From Allacma fusca (Eukaryota > Arthropoda > Collembola > Symphypleona > Sminthuridae): a stretch of DNA of 64,000 nt. Numbering within the stretch: position 1 is the first letter of the stretch; each line of letters starts with the position of its first letter. This document shows positions 48,207-59,774 of the stretch, in pieces. The notes under the pieces were generated by a model. It did not search any database, was not told where the DNA came from, and worked only from the letters and a program-made list of their open reading frames with translations. The DNA is taken from positions 18,166,001 through 18,230,000 of the forward strand of contig OX359246.1 of assembly GCA_947179485.1 (NCBI GenBank). The letters are read 5' to 3'. Both the position numbers and the translations under genes were made by a program.

Positions 48207-48480
48207 TAAACAAATTGTTTAGGATTGAGGCCTTTCCGATTTCCTGCATACATACATACTTATGCCTGTATCCGTAAACGTGACCTAAGCGACATTTACA
48301 GACTAATGACAAAAGGAACTCCTCGACGATTCTACACGCAATTCCAACGTTTTTTCTGATTTTAAGGGGTAGGTATAGGAAAAAGGAATACGTGTTTTAT
48401 GTCAAAGGAACCTATATAGGAATATAGGAAGGCAGAGTTGTCCATGGTTTTAGAATATATGCATATATGTAGGCTCGAGG

Positions 48481-49667
48481 CAGGGTTCTACAGTCTTTGG
48501 TTTGATCAGTCCGAGTCCTCCATCAGTCCCACGTCTCATTCTGTCAATCAGTCCCAGTCAGTTTTGTATCCCGGATCTATCAGTCCCTCCCTATCAGTCT
48601 CAGTCCTGCTAAAAGTCCTTGCCAAAAGTCTCAGTCAGTCCACAAATGTATATTAATGTATTTAAGACTGCCAGAGCTCGCATAACGTTGAAACCACATT
48701 GAAAACGTTCAATTTCGGCAACTATGTTCCTATACACCCAGAAAGAAAATCCCCACTAATTGAAATTTGTTTATAATTTTCCAACCTATCCATTGCAGTT
48801 AAATAGGTGTAGGCGTAGTAATTTGGAAAATTAACCGTTCGGTACAAGAATTCAATATAGAGGTCATGAAAGGGACAAGTGATGGTGGTTATTTGGAAAA
48901 ATGAAATGATAGAATTACTCATAATATAATAAACTTTCAAAAAAATAATTTGGCTCTCTTTGTAACAAAACATTTTTCCAGTAAACATTTACAATATACT
49001 ACAACTAATTGTAAGTTGAATACTTCAGGAACAGAATGGTCTGCGAATCATGATTACATCAGAAGGATATAATTCAGTTTCACATATCGGAAAAAGTTAG
49101 AACTAATATTTCATTTTTGAATATGTAATCAACTTTTGGCCTTATTAAAAGTCAGTCACATCAGTTCATTACATACACTGATACTGCACTTATAGTTATA
49201 ATTTTAACGTTGCCCAACTAATTGTAATTTATCATTATTTATTATGAATAATGCAGCAGAACGTGGGAATTCTACTCAAGTGATTTGTACAATGTGGTGC
49301 GGGTGCGGGCCAACTAACAATATCTTTGTTAAACAAAAACAACAGATGGAAGCCATAGTATAGCTGGAAAGAAGAGACCAATGATAAAAATTAATTTAAT
49401 GAAACGTATCGGAAATACCCTGCCACTTTGATTTGTCCATGCGATTTTTAAAGATCAGTTCAGTACTTGCACTCTTGCACATGCTTGAGCTCATTAGCAG
49501 GCCTCATATCAGTCCCAGTCAGTTTTGCCTATGAAATTCATCAGTCTCAGTCAGTCTCAGTCTTAAAAAATAGGACTCTGTATCAGTCCCAGTCTGTCGC
49601 AGTCTTCAGTCAGTCCTATGATCTACCCACTCAGTCTTTCCCGTGAGTCCAAGACTGTAGAACCCTG
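48481..49667. mobile_element. hAT-like MITE with CAGTCCCAGTCAGT arrays, TSD GCTCGAGG/GCTGGAGG
   Basis: TIRs CAGGGTTCTACAGTCTT(T)GG are nearly perfect at both ends. TSDs at 48473-48480 and 49668-49675 match at 7 of 8. Both subterminal regions are arrays of CAGTC in the same visible motif ('cagtcccagtcagttttg' occurs on each side). The centre is AT-rich and non-coding. It is nested in the 47552-49771 element. Confidence 0.8.
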
Positions 49668-50646
49668 GCTGGAGGCTGGCATTTGGAATAGATATAGGAA
49701 ATATGTAGGAGAATATTATGATACCATTTAAAGGATGGATATACGTACTGCGATTCAATTATGCATCTTTGCCTACTTCCTTGAAAACATATTGCTTCGA
49801 TTCTGTCACTATCGATCAAAGGGGGTAACCTTCGTTTACTCCCACAATTTGGCCGGACATAATACAAGGGGCTAAACAGCGTGGACATTGAATAGTTGGC
49901 TGAAAATAATTGATTATGTTACTTGTCAGTCATTCCATATCTTCCTTAATTATAATTGAACTAATTTTTATTGCATATTTGAAGAACACGACACTAACCC
50001 AACTTTATTGCGCAGGTCGGGTCATAACCGGTCCGCAAATTTGAGAAGATCTTCGAAATTGGTTCTTCAAAAGCAATTATTGACCCCTCAATCTTGGACT
50101 TGTGCTGTAGTTTTAATTCCTCGATACGAGCTTTCACCCAAACTCTTTCCTCATTAAGGGTCATACTTCTAATTTTCTGGGGAAAGTATTCCCCTGGCGG
50201 TTCTTTAGTAATTGAGAAAATGGAGGTTTCACGCTCGGATGAGCTCGATAAAAACTTACTCTCAGTGTTGGGATTATCGAAGGGAATGGCTTCTTTGATT
50301 TTGTTCACATCCAATTGTATTTGCCCCACAACTTTCCGCAAAGCTTCATTTTCATGCTTCACTTCTCTCAACGTTGCGGACTGTTCCTCCAATTGGGATT
50401 TTATGCTAGCTAGCCATTTGTCCTTACAGATTACAAACCAATATATTTTTCAGTCAAGTTACAGAAATATACAAATCTACGTAGGCGGAAAATATATATG
50501 GCAGTTAAAGTATAAATTGGAGTGAAATGCACGTAATTTAGTATTTGTAAATTTTGGAGTACTTCTGAAGCAAAACTTATTACAAATAAAATACAAGAAA
50601 TTTGAGCCGTGAATTATATTTTCAATGTAATAATGTTCACTTACAT

Positions 50647-52303
50647 TTTGGAATCTGGATTTAGTTTTAGCTTTGCGAACAATCCACTTTCCACGTACTA
50701 AATGATTACTGAAATTCTGTCTACGAATAAATACAATAGAGAGGTAAACTCTCAAAGTTGTTTAGTGGTGGAAGTCAAAGCATCTGTGTTATATTCACCT
50801 TGACAAACCGCTATCTGTCCAGATTTAACAGCAACAGTTTACAAAAGCCTGCATCTTGAGGAAGCACAGGGTGCCCGCCATCCTTCCCCACCTCCCAACA
50901 TAAGGGAAGGTAATGACTCAAAATATTTTGTTCCTCCCGCTTATAGTAAATTTAGTTGCAGGTTTTATAGAATTTGCTGCATTGACATGGATCAAGATTT
51001 GTGTTCACAGGGTTCAATGTAATTCATTTTTCAACAAGGGTTTTTAAATGTCATGATTTCTTAATTTTTTATTTCTCATTCAAAAGTTTGAGAAAATGTT
51101 TTAACGTAGATTTGTGGAAATTTTAAGGGCTTTTCCAGAAACTATGGCACATGTCTCTGTAATGTGAATTCTGGACATAGCAGGAGGGGACAGTGACCAA
51201 GGTTGGAGAAATTTAGAGGATAGAGGGATTAGGAAGAAATAATTACGGCCTCCTTGTGCAAGTACGCGTGCAGTAGAGCTCGTTTTCATAAATAATCTGA
51301 TATAACCGTCCAACACATTGGGTATGCGTTTACGTCTTATCGCCAATAGTTATCAGCAAATGCATAATTAGTTCCATCTCAGGTAGGAAATTGTATGAGT
51401 TAAAAATAAACATTTTAGGGTGAACAGACGTTTATCAGTGTATGACGGTTTGAACTTGTTTCCTGGATTTTCCTGTATGTTTGTATTTCACAACACAGTG
51501 GCCAATATAATGGCTCCGCCGAGAGACTTAAATTTCCTGCAAATTTGAGGTAAAATATTTTCCCAAACCAATTTTATTTGAGAATAAAAAAAATGAAGAA
51601 GTATTTGCATTATTAATTATACTATGCTGTACATTACTTTTTTGAACCCTGTGACCTCATATCTTGACCCATGTGATAGATGTAGATTTTATCAACAAAA
51701 ACGGGAACTAAATCTGCTGCTAGAAGGAGATTTTCTTATTTACTCCCTTATTTGCGTTAGAGAGATGGAGGGAAAAAGGGTTTTTAAAATCATGATTTCT
51801 TAGTTTTTTAGTTCTCATTCAGAATTTGTTCGTGAAAATGTTTTCACGTACGTTTGTAGGGAATCTTAAGGACGTCTCCTGGAACTATTGCACATATCTC
51901 TATTGTGAATTCTGAACATGGCAGGAGGCGACATGGACCAAGGTTAGAGAAATTTATGGGCTAGCGTGGCGGAGGAGAAATGATTATGACCTCCTTGTAC
52001 AAGTGTTCGTACAGTAGAGTTAGTTTTAAAAAATAATCTGATAATATCGTTCAATACATTGGGTATGCGTGTACGTCTTATCGCCAATAGTTATCAGCAC
52101 ATACATAATAATTAGTTCCATCTCAGGTAGGAAATTGTAAGTATGAGTTAAAAATACACATTTTAGGGTAAACAAAAGTTTATCAGTGTATACCACTTAT
52201 TTAGGTCCGAGGTCAACGAAAAACTGCAGGGATTTTGCATGAGCAAAGCAAACTCTTAAAAGGGAACAAGCTTATGAATGCATGTCCAGAATTTTAGAGC
52301 TAG
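50647..52303. repeat. Block eta, unit 4 (non-coding)
   Basis: It matches 38560-39990 in order, including the internal inverted pair and 'ggctccgccgagagactt'. No conserved open frame was seen. Confidence 0.5.
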
Positions 52304-52311
52304 CCTTCAAC

Positions 52312-53518
52312 TAGTGCCCCTCATGGGTACAGGTTTTACCCGGGTATTTGGGTACAGGTTCAGGTACAGGTGCGTATCAGGTACATACTTTTTGTACCCA
52401 TTCAATTTGGGTACAGGTACAGGTTCATTCGTTAGATACCTGAAAACTCAGGTTCAGGTTCAGGTATAGGGACAGGTTCAAAAACCAATCTTGTGGGTAT
52501 AAACCCATCAGGTACGGGTACTCACTGGGTAATTACCTGAACCTGAATGTAAAATACCTGAACTTTCAGGTACTTCTCATTCAAATATAATTTCCAAGTA
52601 AAACCTGTAAATGTGCTGTTGATCTTTAAAAATTTATCCGAATTGTTGACCTTGTAACGTGTTACATTAAAATTTATATGTATAACCTCAGTCATGAAAA
52701 CTAATTCCACCATATAGGAACACGTGGATAGTTACCCAGCATTAGCTGGAATGACCAGAGATTTTTTAGCAGTTCGTGAAACTAGAGTACAGATAGAGCG
52801 ACCCTTCTCCGATGGCAAAGTTTTTCTGACGCAAAAACGTTTATATAAGAGTGGAGATACGGTAGTAAATGTTTTTTTCTACAAGCTTGGCTGGAATTAA
52901 AATCCGGGGAGTTTGAATCTAAAAAAATGTTTTCCATTGCGAAAGCAATTTCAGGTTGCAAAACAAATTCTTAATCGTTTAATTTATCGGCATTATTGAA
53001 CATTTAGAAAGTATTACGCTGCATTTGTATTGTTGCATTGAACTTATTCGTATCGTAGATTTTGCTATCTGTTACCTTTTCAACCTTTATGCAATCATTT
53101 ATAACTACTGATAATTCTAGTACTTTGTCATGCTTCCGAAGAATAAAAAATAACAAAAATCTAATATGATAAATAAATTTATTAAGTCGAAATGTCTTGG
53201 TGGCAGATATTTTAATTTTTTATTTCGTGTAATATATTTGATAATCGTTTAAATTAGTACAATCGGAAATACCCGGGTAGGTTCAGGTACTTTTAAAATA
53301 TACCCGGGTACAGGTACTTTTTTGGGTACTTTTTGGGTACAGGTACTTTTCAGGTACAGGTACTTCTGATTGAGTTTGAGTACAGGTGCAGGTTCAGGAA
53401 AATTGAACCCAGGTATTCAGGTACAGGTACGGGTATAGGTTCAAAAAATCCATGTACCCATGATTCAGGTACAGGTTCAGGTCCAGGTACAACATTTTTG
53501 TACCCATGCGGAGCACTA
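52312..53518 (+). mobile_element. hAT element with CAGGTACAGG arrays and transposase remnant, TSD CCTTCAAC
   Basis: Ends are TAGTGCCCCTCATGGGTACA and the complement of TAGTGCTCCGCATGGGTACA. Perfect TSDs CCTTCAAC lie at 52304-52311 and 53519-53526. About 250 bp at each end is an array of CAGGTA/CAGGTT hexamers. The middle keeps the C-terminal part of a hAT transposase, which ties this terminus type (and the related 25690-26376 MITE) to the hAT superfamily directly. Confidence 0.9.
52718..52900 (+). pseudogene. hAT transposase fragment (C-terminal dimerisation region)
   Basis: The frame, which has no ATG, runs from after a TAG at 52715-52717 to TAA at 52898-52900. It reads SYPALAGMTRDFLAVRETRV, then ERPFSDGKVFLTQKRLYKSG and FFYKLGWN. 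This is the YPxLAxMARDxLAIPxxxxxxERxFS...W pattern of the hAT C-terminal dimerisation domain, with the invariant ER-FS retained as ERPFS. The rest of the transposase is gone. It is positioned between the two repeat arrays of its element. Confidence 0.85.
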
Positions 53519-53526
53519 CCTTCAAC

Positions 53527-55144
53527 AAAGACTTCGTTGAAGACGACTGACCGAAAGAAGGAATCTGGAAGGTAGGCTGAATATTTTCCGGAAGGTTGAA
53601 GGAAGGTTTCATAAAATTTATCAAAAATTGTAGGTGAAAGAAGGGCGGCTTATAAATAGCCTTCGGATGTACTGAAGGCTTCATGCGTATGATATCTGAC
53701 GCATAAAATCCAAGGCAGAAGTGTGAAACTTGTTAAACATTTGCAGGAACTTTCATCATATGCTACATTACTGTTGATCAAAACGACTTCGTTTTCAATA
53801 TTCATAAACGTTTTGATACCGATTTCTATAATTTTGTAATAAATGGAGGCTCGAAATGAAGGAGAGTTATTTGTGGAGGAAGCCTGAAGGAAGGGTAAAT
53901 TAGTTAAAAAATTGACACAAGGCTGATTATGATGAAAGGCAAATAATTTTAAAGGCTTCTTTGATTAGTAGAAAGAAGGAAGTCATTTTTTTGAAGGCTT
54001 GAAGCAAGGCGATTTCATTTGGGCTTCTCTGAGTTACTGTGAGGGAGAATAAATCTTTGACTTATCTGTCACCCCAAGTTACTCATTTGATCGCGTACCA
54101 CTCACAGCCAGCGAATTATGTACCCTCAATTAGTCTGTTTCCCCCCAAAATACACTGTGGGTCACCCCCCAACCAAACAATTCTACAATAACACAATGCC
54201 ATGGTGAATCATTGGATTTTAATAAAATCTTTCTAATTGTAAATAAAATATTATTGTGAGATAAAAATATATAAAGGAGCAAAGTTTGTGAGGCAAGTGT
54301 AAACGAAGATATTTTTATGCTTTTTATTTTAATGGGTATTACAGCATAAAGTTTTTACGTCCGGAGACAGTAATTTTTAACTAGGACGTAAATCCTGACT
54401 TTACAGGCTGGCAGTGGCTGGGAACTTAGGCGATTTCTCTCTATGCCATACCTGCCGTTCTTTTACTTATCAATGCTTTTCCATGATGAAACTAACTCTA
54501 TGCTCATGACTCCGCGATTGAAAAAGCTCGCAGTGTTCACTAGTCTTTGATCTCGTAAGAGTGCATAATAGTGCTAAATTTACTACTCTCGATCAATCGG
54601 GTATCAGGAGTAGATTAATTATTATTAATTGAACTAAGTTCGGTTCAATTACGGTTATTTTCCACCCGGAAATAGCAAATTTCGGTGCAAGTGCAATTTC
54701 TGTCTACTTAAATTGCAATTACAAAAGCATTAAACACTCGCAATTACCGGTTAAGCACAACTGAAATTGCAAGAAATTCAATTTCAATTACAAGTGGTTG
54801 TACTGCAAAAAGTTGCAATTTTAAAATTACTTATCAATTTAATAGCAACTTGACTTCGTTTCAAATTTGAGCACAAAATTCCACAAAATGCCTTAATAAG
54901 TCGAAGTGATTCGAAGTGAAACATTAATAACTAAACCTGCTAGTAACCGCAAATAATCAACCGAGGTCAATCAAATTTTTCGAAAATCTAACAACAAGAA
55001 TACACTTCATGCCATGAAATCAATTAAATTTTGGGAAACTCCCTTGTATGGACCAATCGTTTTGTAAACCTTTACAATAATTTATTAATCCTATTTGGCA
55101 ATAATGACGCATACAGGGAAGTGGGCCACGTGTACATAAATAGG
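53527..55144. repeat. Block alpha and IR upstream flank, unit 5 (non-coding)
   Basis: 53530-54400 is alpha, 54400-54900 is unmatched AT-rich DNA, and 54950-55144 matches the IR upstream region just before 'ggttacaaacggaagtaata'. No gene was seen. Confidence 0.5.
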
Positions 55145-55782
55145 TTACAAACCATAGATGTAGGTTTTTTTCCCACTCGCACTCACACTCGCGCTTCCAT
55201 AAAGAAAAATCCACCACTCCTACTCGTGCCCACTCATAGTCTGTCTGAGAATGTAAACCTCCTACTCCTACTCTCAGCGCTAACTTCAAATCTCACCACT
55301 CCTACTCACCACTCGTGAGTTACTCAATGTTTTCATCGAAATATTTAGATGATTAAACTAAACTTACCTTGCGGTTTAATCATAATTATATGAAGAGACT
55401 CGTCCGAATATATTACATGGTAGTAGTCTCCATCTATGCATTGGTCCACGAAATTTAAAGACTTAAAATCTCACTTCTCACTATCCCGCATGGTATCACT
55501 ATTACATCCATAACGGTCATTCTTTTAAAGCATTTCCGGTTTGTTTATTGGGGAGTCATGAGCATTAAGCGAAATGACTGGGAGGGCGGGTGTAATATAT
55601 TCGGACGAGTAATCTTCATATAATTATGATTAAACCGCAAGGTAAGTTTAGTTTAATCATCTAATTATATTTCAGGACTCGTCCTCTATATTACATGGTA
55701 GTTGTTTAAAGTGCAAACCGGAAACCACTGTCAAGCAATTCTCTGATCGCACCGATTTTATTCATATTCAATGGCCTTGAAA

Positions 55783-56768
55783 TTACATTTTTAGGACAGA
55801 ATTTGAGAAAACTGTATTATCTACAATCGGACGTTGGTAGAAAGTTGCAAAAACTGATGACGATGGCGTCCAGCCTGCTGTTTTGCGAATGACTTCGATA
55901 TTTACGCCTTGTCTGGAGGCTGCTGAAGTTGAAGCGTGCCTAGTACTATGAGCAGAAAAAGTATCTGTATTAATACCGCTGTTTTTCAGCAATATTTTTA
56001 TCCATCTGCCTATAGTCTGTGCAGTAACTCCCTTGTGAGGTTTTGTTATTGATATAAACAAGGATTCACAGTCGTGTCGTAAGGATGCAGTAAGGTTTAG
56101 GTACGCAAGCAAAGTAATGTTGGGACATAACTCTGGGTCTGATTTAAAACTTGGAAGATATAGACATGGTTGGGGTTTTGAAATTCTTGACGTTTTTATC
56201 CTTGCCGAAACCAAGATCTTCGTCCTTCATTATCGAATTTAATATCTTGTAGCTTTATTTTTGAGAACGTCTGAACTCTATGAGCTGTAGTTAATGCCAG
56301 TAGACCTGCGAGCTTAAGGGTCAGTTTTTCTAGCCCCAATTCGGCCGTGTTAGGGAGAGACTTTAAGTAAGTAAGAACAAGCTGAGGATCCCATGTTTGG
56401 TCATAGCGTGGCTTAGGAGGTCTTAAATTCCCGAGCCCCTTAAAAAATCGAGAAACATTTTGGTCTTGACCTATGCTTCCACCTGAGATTAAAGATACAG
56501 CGGATCTGATGGTGTTTAGTGTGGCATATGAAGCCCCTTCCTCAAACATTTTCTGTAAGTATTGTAACACATTTTGCGTTGAGGAGCTAAAAAGGTCGAC
56601 ATTTTCGTGTTGGCAGTAGGCATGCCAACCTTTTATTGCAGACGAATATTGATTTGAAGTTGATACGGTCATTGAGGATAACATAGTGTCTATGCAGCTT
56701 TCAGGTACCCCTTGTTTTTTGAACCCTTGCCGGAAAGCTTGCCGGCCAACAGGGACAAGGACCTCCAC
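55783..56768 (-). pseudogene. DIRS tyrosine recombinase, frameshifted
   Basis: The N-terminal SAM-like/core-binding half (56768-56196) includes STSNQYSSAIKGWHAYCQH and ends in the catalytic-domain start LLALTTAHRVQTFSKIKLQD, whose Arg is the first catalytic residue. The frame slips near 56205 and continues as KTSRISKPQPCLYLPSF, LFISITKPHKGV, QTIGRWIK, FSAHSTRHASTSAA (the H-x-x-R box), AGWTPSS and ATFYQRP with the nucleophile Tyr. All catalytic positions are still present, so the single frameshift is the main lesion. In DIRS elements this enzyme inserts the circular DNA by site-specific-type recombination without TSDs. Confidence 0.85.
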
Positions 56769-58650
56769 AGTGGATGTTGAGCTCTGGAATGAGAAGACAA
56801 AAGTGTTTTCCGTGGGTTAATCTTAACTGCCGGTGATACCAATAGGTCCCGAAACATGGGGAACTATGCCTGTGTTGGCCAGTCCGGAACAATTACAATT
56901 CCACATGCTTCTTCAGACGCAATTTTTTGTAAAACTCTCAGTATCATGGCAAAAGGAGGAAAGGCATAGAAATAAAAGGACCTCCAAGTAACTGTGAAAG
57001 CGTCTACGTAGCTAGAGTAAGGATCTGGGTACCAACTAGCAAACATACGGCATTTAGAATTTCCATATGTAGCAAACAAATCTATTTCCGGAGTGCCGAA
57101 TTTCTTACAGAGGTCATTATAAACGTTGTGATCTAGAGACCATTCATAGTCATCGCTTAGTACCCTTGACTCTCTGTCTGCAGTAATATTTTCCGCTGAC
57201 GCAATGTAGCTGGCAAACACCATAATATTACGTAACTCGCACCATTGCCAGAGTGTTCGTGACAAAGAGTTTAAATCGTCAAACTGTACACTACCCATTC
57301 GATTAATATAAGCTATTGCCGTCGTATTATCTATACGAAGCAAAATATCGCAAGAATATTCGTTTATTACAAAGCACTGTAAAGCATAAAAAGCTACTTA
57401 TAATTCTAAATGATTTATATGAAATTGTTGCTCTCTTCGCGTCCAAAACCCATGTGTTTTCTTGTTACCCATGCAGGCACCCCAGCCTGTTCTGGATGCG
57501 TCGGAGAAAATTGTATACTTATAATTTACCGTTTTAACGGATTTAAAACTCAATGGAATCGATTTTAGCCACCACTGCAGATCCTTTTTAGCTGCTAAGG
57601 TGATTGGCATGTTCCCTTCATAATTACCCTTGCACTGTAAGAGGCTTATGAACTTGAGTCTTTCGAGGGACTTAGTATACAGTGTACCATATTGAACTGC
57701 CTTACAAACTGCGTTAAGTATGCCCAATAATCTTGCGAACCGTCGGATTTTGCATGAAGACAACTGAAGGAACGTATTAATTGTCTGACAGATTTGTTGG
57801 CATTTTTTGTCGGGTATTTTTATTGTCATATCCTTGGAATTGAAAAGAAATCCCAAATATTCGCATTCTTGGGAAGGCTGTAACATGGATTTTTTAAAGT
57901 TTATAATAAATCCTAGAGATTCTAAAACGGAAATACACACTGAAATTTCCCTCTCACAATCAAAGTGCGAGTACGAAAAAATAATCATGTCATCTATATA
58001 AACAACTAATCGGTAGCCTTTCGTCCTCAAGTACCCACAACAGGTTTGAGAAGTTTTGTGAATAGCCAGGGTGCTACAGAAAGCCCGAAAGGCAAGCAAC
58101 AAAATTCATACAGAAGATTGTTCCAGTAGAATCGTAAATATTTTCTATCACGCTTTGCAATGGGAATAAGGAAATATGCATCTTTGAGATCAAGTTTACA
58201 CATGTAGTCGCCTTGACATATTAATTTTGAGGCCAAACGAATGTCCTCCATTTTGAAGTGATTGCATTCCAAGAATGTATTATTATGTATTGTAAGTTTT
58301 TTCAAATTTAAAATAAATCTCTTTGAGCCATTAGGTTTTGGTATTAAGAAGACCTGTGAGATAAATTCCCCATTACTATGCTCACAAGGTTTTATAGCCC
58401 CATTAAGAATCAAGGTCTTTATTTCCGCATCCATAACCTTTGCTTCGGATGGATTTAATTTCATGGATTTAGGTACTATTGACTGGTGTGGTATTGACTT
58501 AAATGGTAGTCTAAATCCCCTTGTCCATGTCAAAATATTCTTACTTCTCGTTAAACCCCTCCATTCATTTGTAAAGTATTGTAATCTGCCAGCGTACGTT
58601 CTTACGTTTAATGGTGCCGACGGCGCGGACTCCGTTTGGGGCTCCGGTGG
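56690..58650 (-). pseudogene. DIRS reverse transcriptase / RNase H polyprotein, multiply disrupted
   Basis: The frame opens before 58533 (GRLQYFTNEWRGLTRSKNIL) and overlaps the gag-like frame. RT blocks are visible: QVFLIPKPNGSKRFILNLKK, CKLDLKDAYFLIPI, CCLPFGLSVAPWLFTK, then YRLVVYIDDMIIFS with the YIDD catalytic pair, and CEYLGFLFNS. A -1 slip near 58040 separates PVVG from YLRTKG. RNase H follows (TIFSDASRTGWGACMG, then LRIDNTTAIAYINRMG) with a TAA between HLEL and VAFYAL near 57398. The C-terminal DIRS domain has DLFATYGNSKC, DAFTVTWRSFYFYAFPPF and IVPDWPTQ, then a TAG where Trp is expected. It ends near 56690. Confidence 0.85.
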
Positions 58651-59774
58651 TCTCGGTGATAACGCCCGCCCATCGCCAGTGGTTTCTTCTGGTATTGCGG
58701 GCGTTTCCCGTTTAAAGGAGCTCTTTTAAATGGTGTGACGTGAGTTTCTTTAGCCTTATCAACATTAGCCGGGCCAGGTTTATCACGTCGCAACTCCTTT
58801 CCCACCTTAGAAATATTTTTGGCAGCTTCTATTTTCTCTTTGAAATTCTGCCCATACAAATAACCATCAGCAGGAGTTTGGTCTGCCACGCTCTTCATTA
58901 GAAAGTTGAGAGTGGGAGTTATATGTGCTCGTCGGGCTAATGATAATTTGCACTGTAAGTCACAAAGAAGTCTGCCCGCATCATTTAGAGCCTTAACCGT
59001 TTTAACTTTTGCTGAGAGATTACCAGACTCTGTAACTTTCAGTTCCAAAGCGCTCGTGATTGCGGTAGCAACGGCAGATATTCCAGCCGACAACTGATTT
59101 TGCTGAGAAACCATATAGCCCTCTTTTTTGAGCAACTTGGCATTTTTTGTTATGCTAGCTTGAACTTCTGGATTTAGAATTGGCGCATCGAGTACCTTGC
59201 AATTTACCGGTACTGGGTGTGCGTCCATTAGCTTATTATAGCTTTCAGTTTGCAGGCCATCTTTAATGAGATCAGACCAAACTGCTACAAGCGGTTCGGG
59301 AATAGGGGTTCCCTCTACTTCCTTTGGTCGGTCTGTCGTTCCAAGAATCTCATTCAAGTCAGGATCTATAGGAGCGTGAATGGAAAGAACAGACGGGGAC
59401 CGAGGAGTCTCAGTTAAGTTGTAACGTGGACTTGCTGAATGCCTCAGAGTTCTTTGCTGAACATGGCAAGGGCTCCTCCGAACTCTTGGTGAGCGAGAGC
59501 GACTAGGTGAGATCGACCTGGTAAAACTTCTCCTGCCGGAGTGTTGTAATTGTCGCCTTCGAGGCACGCTGCTTGCGTGACTCTCGCTCCTTTCACGGGA
59601 ATAAGAAGCATGTCTCCGTGCCGAGCCTCTCGGACTGCGGTCACTGTGACTGCGTGATTTCGTTTTTCCCGAGTGTTTTTTGAGATTTTTGGACAGTGAC
59701 TTCACCTGCCTTCTCAGGCTTTCAATCGTGTCATCATCCGATGAACTAGAGGTTGAGCGGGATCTTTTCCCCAT
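58608..59774 (-). CDS. DIRS gag-like protein, 388 aa, uninterrupted
   Basis: ATG at 59774. The first 130 residues are a very basic Ser/Arg-rich region (SRSTSSSSDDDTIESLRRQV, many RS and SPR motifs) with a short coiled-coil-like stretch. The middle (residues about 150-320) is a globular gag-like segment (VAVWSDLIKDGLQTESYNKL, STAVATAIT-like helices, LLCDLQCKLSLARRAH). The C-terminus is basic again (GKRPQYQKKPLA, RSPKRSPRRRHH). No CCHC zinc knuckle was seen, as is usual in DIRS gag. It probably packages the RNA template. It overlaps the start of the RT frame. It is the only frame of this element without a lesion. Confidence 0.7.
   Translation of the reverse strand: MGKRSRSTSSSSDDDTIESLRRQVKSLSKNLKKHSGKTKSRSHSDRSPRGSARRHASYSRERSESHASSVPRRRQLQHSGRRSFTRSISPSRSRSPRVRRSPCHVQQRTLRHSASPRYNLTETPRSPSVLSIHAPIDPDLNEILGTTDRPKEVEGTPIPEPLVAVWSDLIKDGLQTESYNKLMDAHPVPVNCKVLDAPILNPEVQASITKNAKLLKKEGYMVSQQNQLSAGISAVATAITSALELKVTESGNLSAKVKTVKALNDAGRLLCDLQCKLSLARRAHITPTLNFLMKSVADQTPADGYLYGQNFKEKIEAAKNISKVGKELRRDKPGPANVDKAKETHVTPFKRAPLNGKRPQYQKKPLAMGGRYHRDHRSPKRSPRRRHH

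Larger units (their letters stand above)
47552..49771. mobile_element. hAT-like element with TAGGAAGG motifs, TSD CCCACTTC/CCTACTTC
   Basis: Ends are CAAAGATGCAT and ATGCATCTTTG. TSDs at 47544-47551 and 49772-49779 match at 7 of 8. Subterminal DNA repeats 'aaataggaagg' and 'ataggataggaa'. It is a host for two further insertions (47785-48206 and 48481-49667). A palindrome built of 'ggcctcaatcctaa' and its complement marks the inner edge. It sits exactly at the exon-3 splice donor of the unit 4 coiled-coil gene. Confidence 0.75.
46359..50646 (-). pseudogene. Coiled-coil gene, unit 4 copy, broken by a hAT-like insertion at a splice donor
   Basis: Recognisable exons are 46359-46590, 46686-47182, 47258-47447, 49773-49899, 49999-50422 and the AT of the split start codon at 50645-50646. 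Exon lengths of the last three coding exons keep phase with units 1 and 3. A 2.2-kb element occupies the intron between 47447 and 49773 and removes the exon-3 donor: the exon now ends GAAGTAG followed by GCAAAG. The acceptor before 50422 is also changed (CTGTAAG|GAC instead of TTGCAG|GGAT), which would drop the G of the ATG. A TAG follows VMEVG in exon 5, as in unit 1. Three independent lesions point to a pseudogene. Confidence 0.7.
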
